64,000 bases of DNA from an uncultured Chiayiivirga sp. (GTDB lineage Bacteria > Pseudomonadota > Gammaproteobacteria > Xanthomonadales > Xanthomonadaceae): contig CAKSZJ010000013.1 of assembly GCA_934525595.1 (NCBI GenBank), forward strand, positions 25,680-89,679, given 5' to 3'. How positions within the stretch are numbered: the first letter of the stretch is position 1; each line of letters opens with the position of its first letter. The position numbers were made by a program, and so were the translations under genes. Below are positions 57,977 through 64,000 of the stretch, one piece after another. Below the pieces are notes generated by a model. It did no database searches, was not told the DNA's origin, and worked only from the letters and a program-made list of their open reading frames with translations.

Positions 57977-59341
57977 ATGGAAAACGCACTGAACGTGGTG
58001 ATCCTCGCTGCCGGCGAGGGCAAGCGCATGCGCTCGTCCCTGCCCAAGGTGCTGCAGCCGATCGCGGCCCGCCCGATGCTGGCGCACGTGATCGACGCGG
58101 CGCGCGCGCTGTCGCCGGCGGCCATCCACATCGTCCACGGCCACGGCGGCGACGCGGTGCGCACGGCCTTCGAAAGCCAGCCCGACCTGCACTGGGTCGA
58201 ACAGGCGCAGCGCCTGGGCACCGGGCACGCCGTGACCCAGGCGATGCCCGCCATCCCGGACGCCGCGCGGGTGCTAGTGCTCTACGGCGACGTGCCGCTG
58301 CTGCGCGCCGAGACGCTGACCCGGCTGCTGGCGGCCGATGGCGCACTGGCGGTGCTGGTGGCCGAACTGGATGACCCGACCGGCTATGGCCGCATCGTGC
58401 GCACGCCCGAGGGCCACGTCGCCGCCATCGTCGAAGAGCGCGACGCCAGCGCGGACGAAAAGCGCATCCGCACCGTCAACACCGGCCTGGTCGCGGCCGC
58501 CGCCGGCGCGCTGCGCCGCTGGCTGGCCGCACTCTCCAACCACAACGCCCAGGGCGAGTACTACCTCACCGACATCTTCGCCATGGCTGCTTGCGATGCC
58601 ACGCCGGCGCGCATGGTGTCGGTTCCCGACCCGGAGGAGATTCTGGGTGCCAACGACCTGTGGCAGCTCGCCCGACTGGAACGCACCTTCCAGCGCCGCG
58701 CGGCGCACGCGCTGTGCGATCAGGGCGTGCGCCTGGCCGATCCGGCGCGCTTCGACCAGCGCGGCACCGTGCGCGCCGGGCGCGATGTGGAGATCGATGT
58801 GGACGTGGTGCTGGAAGGTGAGGTGGAACTGGGCGACGGCGTGCGCATCGGCCCCTTCACCCGCCTGCACAACGTCAAGCTCGGGCCGGGCACGCGGGTC
58901 AGGGCACACTGCGATCTGGAAGGCGTGGTGTGCGCGGCCGACGCGCAGATCGGTCCCTACGCGCGCCTGCGCCCGGGCACGGAGCTGGCCGATGGCGCGC
59001 ACGTGGGCAACTTCGTGGAGCTCAAGAACACGCGGCTGGGCGCGGGCAGCAAGGCCAACCACCTGAGCTACCTGGGCGATGCGCACATCGGCGCGCGGGT
59101 CAACATCGGTGCCGGCACCATCACCTGCAACTACGACGGCGTGAACAAGGCGCAGACCACCATCGGCGATGGTGCCTTCATCGGTTCCAACAGCGCGCTG
59201 GTGGCACCCGTGGACGTGGGTGAAGGGGCCACCCTCGGGGCCGGTACCGTGCTCACCAAGCCCGCACCCGCCGACCGTCTTACCGTCGCACGCGCACGGC
59301 AGGTCACCCTCGAAGGCTGGCAGCGGCCAAAGAAGCGCTGA
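57977..59341 (+). CDS. glmU: Bifunctional UDP-N-acetylglucosamine pyrophosphorylase / glucosamine-1-phosphate acetyltransferase
   Basis: 454 residues, full length. N-terminal uridyltransferase with LAAGEGKRM (10-18) and Lys24 in SLPKVLQP. C-terminal left-handed beta-helix (about 250-454) with [14 protein letters not shown] carrying the catalytic histidine, and [20 protein letters not shown]. It makes UDP-GlcNAc from the product chain begun by GlmS (34112). Preceded by GGACTTGGAGAACGC. Confidence 0.98.
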   Translation: MENALNVVILAAGEGKRMRSSLPKVLQPIAARPMLAHVIDAARALSPAAIHIVHGHGGDAVRTAFESQPDLHWVEQAQRLGTGHAVTQAMPAIPDAARVLVLYGDVPLLRAETLTRLLAADGALAVLVAELDDPTGYGRIVRTPEGHVAAIVEERDASADEKRIRTVNTGLVAAAAGALRRWLAALSNHNAQGEYYLTDIFAMAACDATPARMVSVPDPEEILGANDLWQLARLERTFQRRAAHALCDQGVRLADPARFDQRGTVRAGRDVEIDVDVVLEGEVELGDGVRIGPFTRLHNVKLGPGTRVRAHCDLEGVVCAADAQIGPYARLRPGTELADGAHVGNFVELKNTRLGAGSKANHLSYLGDAHIGARVNIGAGTITCNYDGVNKAQTTIGDGAFIGSNSALVAPVDVGEGATLGAGTVLTKPAPADRLTVARARQVTLEGWQRPKKR

Positions 59342-59421
59342 GGCGCGTACCCTCAGCGGAGCCGGGCGATCGGGGAGCGGACGGCGCGCGCCTCCGGCGC
59401 TGGCGCGACGGATTCAGGCAC

Positions 59422-59454
59422 AAAAAAACCGGCAAGGCCAAAGCCTCGCCGGTT
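59422..59454 (-). terminator. Intrinsic terminator of the phasin gene
   Basis: On the minus strand AACCGGCGAGGC, 4-base loop, GCCTTGCCGGTT with one G-U pair, followed by a T-rich run. It lies about 70 bp after the phasin stop; it could also stop glmU transcripts weakly. Confidence 0.85.
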
Positions 59455-59522
59455 GGAAAGCATCGTCGCAAAAATCCAGGGAGGGAGGGCGACGACGCGC
59501 TTGCAGGGTGTCGCTCTGCCAA

Positions 59523-59909
59523 TCAGGCAGCGGCTTTGGCAGCCTTGGTGGCGGCCTTGGTCACGGTCTCGTTCGCAGCCTGGAACTCGGCGCGAAACAG
59601 CTGGCCGATGGCCTCGGAGGTCTGGAGCGCCTGGCCCAGCACTTCCTGGCTGGTGGAGTAGAGCTGCTCGGACGAGTTCTTGACCAGAGCCACGCCCTTG
59701 GGCCAGATGTCCTTGGCGCCTTCCAGGTCAGCCACGTCGCTGGCGTCGGACAGGAATGCGACGGACGACTTCAGGCCGGCCTCGGCAGACTTGAGCTGCA
59801 GGCCAACGATGCGCTCGAAGCCTTCGAACGCCAGGGTGTTGGCCTTCAGCGCCGACTGGGCGAACTGACGGGCCACGGAAGCAAACGGAAGAGTGAATTG
59901 GGTCGACAT
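59523..59909 (-). CDS. Phasin family protein
   Basis: 128 residues from the ATG at 59909 (AGAGGA nine bases upstream). All-alpha amphipathic protein with the phasin pattern (QFAQSALKANTLAFEGFERI, then LKSSVAFLSDASDVADLEGA) and an Ala/Lys-rich tail (VTKAATKAAKAAA). Phasins coat polyhydroxyalkanoate granules and stabilise them. No PHA synthase or depolymerase is in the window. The gene has its own promoter and terminator, so it is monocistronic. Confidence 0.92.
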   Translation of the reverse strand: MSTQFTLPFASVARQFAQSALKANTLAFEGFERIVGLQLKSAEAGLKSSVAFLSDASDVADLEGAKDIWPKGVALVKNSSEQLYSTSQEVLGQALQTSEAIGQLFRAEFQAANETVTKAATKAAKAAA

Positions 59910-59945
59910 GATCGAAATCCTCTGGCAGGGGTGGACGGTGGGCAT

Positions 59946-59974
59946 AGCCTAGCGCATTCTTTTGTGCGGTGCAA
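59946..59974 (-). promoter_or_regulatory. Predicted promoter of the phasin gene
   Basis: On the minus strand TTGCAC (59974-59969), 17-bp spacer, TAGGCT (59951-59946), 36 bp upstream of the start. The surrounding 59940-60050 is AT-rich compared with the rest of the window. Confidence 0.5.
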
Positions 59975-60109
59975 CACCAAACGTCAGGGATTCGTTCAAG
60001 ATTCGGCCAATAAAACGACAAGGCACTGTTTCATATGTAAATTAGCGTCCGCCCAGATGATGACGCGCCGCAATAATAAGCGGCTGCGCCAGCCCGGTCG
60101 CGGCGCAGC

Positions 60110-60472
60110 TCAGCGGCCCGGGCCGCGATAGGCGCAGCCCGAGGTGCAGGTTTCGTGGATCGTCACCTGCGACAGCGCCGGCAGCGCCGGTTTGAGCCGG
60201 TCCCAGATCCAGCGCGTGAGGTTCTCGCTGGTCGGGTTTTCCAGCCCGGGCACCTCGTTGAGGTAGTGGTGGTCGAGCTGGTCGAAGAGCGGCTGGAAGG
60301 CGCGCTTGATGTCGGAAAAGTCCATGACCCAGCCGGTGTCCGCGCCGGGCTCGCCGCCGACGTGGATTTCCACGAGGAAGGAGTGCCCGTGCAGGCGCGC
60401 GCACTTGTGCCCCTCGGGCACGTTGGGGAGCCGGTGCGCGGCCTCGATGTGGAAGCGCTTGAAGATCTCCAT
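60110..60472 (-). CDS. queD: 6-carboxy-5,6,7,8-tetrahydropterin synthase
   Basis: 120 residues. Zn ligands His13, His28 and His30 (AAHRLP, RLHGHSF), catalytic Cys24 (HKCARLHGH), and the [20 protein letters not shown] and [10 protein letters not shown] segments are all present. It makes the pterin intermediate of queuosine/7-deazaguanine synthesis. It starts 8 nt after the S9 peptidase gene. Confidence 0.96.
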   Translation of the reverse strand: MEIFKRFHIEAAHRLPNVPEGHKCARLHGHSFLVEIHVGGEPGADTGWVMDFSDIKRAFQPLFDQLDHHYLNEVPGLENPTSENLTRWIWDRLKPALPALSQVTIHETCTSGCAYRGPGR

Positions 60473-60480
60473 GGCTTCGC

Positions 60481-62808
<2,328 letters not shown>

Positions 62809-63501
62809 TCAGGAAACGGGCTTGGCGCCGCCGAACAGGATCGCGCGCTGGGCATCGTCCAGCGGTACCCGTTCGATCTTTTCGTTCCAGGCATAGGCGC
62901 GCTGCGCCGCAGGGCGCGCTGCAATCGCCTCGAACCAGCGGCGGACTTCGGGGAACGCGTGCAGATCGATCTTCTGCTGGGCGTGCGAGGCGACCCAGGG
63001 ATGGCAGGCCAGATCGGCAATGGAAAGCGCGTCGCCGGCGATGAACTCGCGCCCGGCCAGACGCCTGTCGAGCACCCCGTACAGGCGCGTCGTCTCGCGC
63101 TCGTAGCGCTCGATCGCATAGGGAATCCGCTCCGGTGCGTAGGTGCCGAAATGATGGTTCTGACCCAGCATCGGGCCCAGCCCGGCGACCTGCCAGAACA
63201 GCCATTCGAGAACCTCGATCCGCGCGCGCGGATCGGCGGGGAGAAGCGCGCCGGTCTTTTCCGCCAGATACAGCAGGATCGCACCCGACTCGAATACCGA
63301 CACCGGCTCGCCGCCATCGGCCGGCGCGCGGTCCACGATGGCCGGCATCTTGTTGTTGGGCGAAATCGCCAGGAATTCCGGCTGGAACTGGTCGCCGCGC
63401 CCGATGTCCACCGGGATCACCCGGTAAGGCATGCCGGCCTCTTCCAGAAACAGGGTGATCTTGTGCCCGTTGGGCGTGGGCCAGTAGTAGAGGTCGATCA
63501 T
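62809..63501 (-). CDS. Glutathione S-transferase family protein (YfcG/Ure2-like)
   Basis: 230 residues from the ATG at 63501. N-terminal thioredoxin-like domain starting DLYYWPTPNGHKITLFLEE with PNNKMPAIVD and FESGAILLYLAEK; C-terminal helical domain with GDALSIADLACHPWV. The TPNGHK start and overall length match the Nu-class YfcG group, which acts as a disulfide-bond reductase rather than a classical conjugating enzyme. First gene of the GST - S9 peptidase - queD operon. Confidence 0.93.
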   Translation of the reverse strand: MIDLYYWPTPNGHKITLFLEEAGMPYRVIPVDIGRGDQFQPEFLAISPNNKMPAIVDRAPADGGEPVSVFESGAILLYLAEKTGALLPADPRARIEVLEWLFWQVAGLGPMLGQNHHFGTYAPERIPYAIERYERETTRLYGVLDRRLAGREFIAGDALSIADLACHPWVASHAQQKIDLHAFPEVRRWFEAIAARPAAQRAYAWNEKIERVPLDDAQRAILFGGAKPVS

Positions 63502-63927
63502 GGCGCGCTCCGGCAGCGGCGGGGAAGAGCGCAACTGTACTTCCTCTCAGCCCACCGCGACCAAGGCCACGCCTGCACGGCAGGCGCGACGCCACCCTGC
63601 CCTCGTCGCTTCACGGGCACTCGGACACGCGATCCACCATCGCAAGCCGAGGCGACGCCGCCTCCCCGCAACGAGCCATCCGCACTCCCGTTGCCCCAGC
63701 CGGTTCCATGGAGGCGACAACGGGTTTGACGCAGGGGGAAACACACCGAGCACTTCGGCCGCCTGTTCGTAAAGCCGCCCCGATCTGGAGGCTCCCGCGG
63801 CACGGAACCGTGAGGCGCATCACGCAAATGAAGAAAGTCGTAAAAGTACTACGTGTTTATCAGAAATTTCCTAGGGACTTTCCGACGCCACTGACCTTGG
63901 ATGGCGTAAACCCTTGGAGAGCGGGTC
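63502..63927. other. Gene-free interval, probable divergent promoter region
   Basis: No convincing gene; short frames here lack ribosome binding sites and family features. The last part (about 63830-63900) becomes AT-rich and probably carries the promoter of the partial gene at 63928. Confidence 0.6.
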
Positions 63928-64000
63928 ATGGTCAGAGTGAGCACGGTGTGCTTTGGGTTGTGCGGTTGGCTTTCCCTGGCGCTGCTGCTGAGTGGGGCAC
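63928..64000 (+). CDS. Truncated start of an exported protein
   Basis: ATG at 63928 with GGAGAG about nine bases upstream. The 24 visible residues form a signal-peptide-like sequence: a basic start (MVRVS) and a hydrophobic core (LSLALLLSGA). The gene runs off the window end; nothing can be said about its product. Confidence 0.6.
   Translation, partial: MVRVSTVCFGLCGWLSLALLLSGA

Overview
The window is high-GC DNA (I estimate high-60s percent by eye) from a gammaproteobacterium, most likely of the Lysobacterales (Xanthomonadales: Xanthomonadaceae or Rhodanobacteraceae). The grounds are a PilH-like regulator, a complete gammaproteobacterial-style atp operon led by atpI, a DUF1631 protein coupled to a Trm112 protein, GTAG-type REP hairpins, period-7 intergenic repeats, and mosaic secreted proteins carrying an IFxDGFEG motif. 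The genus cannot be fixed from the sequence alone. I saw no rRNA, tRNA, CRISPR array, insertion sequence or prophage.

Left part (1-15,300). The 3' end of sucA, then sucB and lpdA (2-oxoglutarate dehydrogenase), is followed 1 nt later by a lower-GC putative lipoprotein gene, an AcuI/YhdH oxidoreductase and a single-domain PilH-like receiver. On the minus strand lies a valine/branched-chain catabolic set (mmsA, acyl-CoA dehydrogenase, 3-hydroxyisobutyryl-CoA hydrolase, mmsB), followed to the right by purE-purK. A Trm112-like gene and a DUF1631 gene are read divergently from purE.

Secreted-protein part (15,300-30,000). An 8.8-kb minus-strand gene encodes a 2,933-residue exported mosaic protein: beta-helix, four Cys-paired B-repeats, lamin-tail-like domain, GEVED-like domain, and one domain present twice. 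Upstream of it is a PAS-AraC regulator. Then come a cluster of GTAG/REP hairpins, purD, and a secreted M9-type collagenase with a PPC-like tail. The giant protein and the collagenase share the same IFxDGFEG motif.

Middle part (30,000-46,850). qmcA/nfeD, an ABC exporter, rluE and glmS precede a likely regulated unit: a near-consensus sigma-54 promoter, a MacA-type adaptor, a MacB/LolD-type ATPase, four FtsX/MacB-type permeases that form two tandem copies of an A-B pair, a Phd/VapC toxin-antitoxin module with a palindrome at its start, and an NtrC-class response regulator with its membrane kinase. The regulator carries GAFTGA and so could drive the sigma-54 promoter 8 kb upstream, closing a regulatory loop. 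This unit is the best candidate for an under-described system.

Right part (46,850-64,000). The full atpIBEFHAGDC operon ends at a clear terminator. A minus-strand glycolipid-type set follows (large polytopic membrane protein, GtrA, family-2 glycosyltransferase), divergent from glmU. Then come a phasin with its own promoter and terminator, and a GST / S9 peptidase / queD operon. The window ends in the signal peptide of a truncated exported protein.
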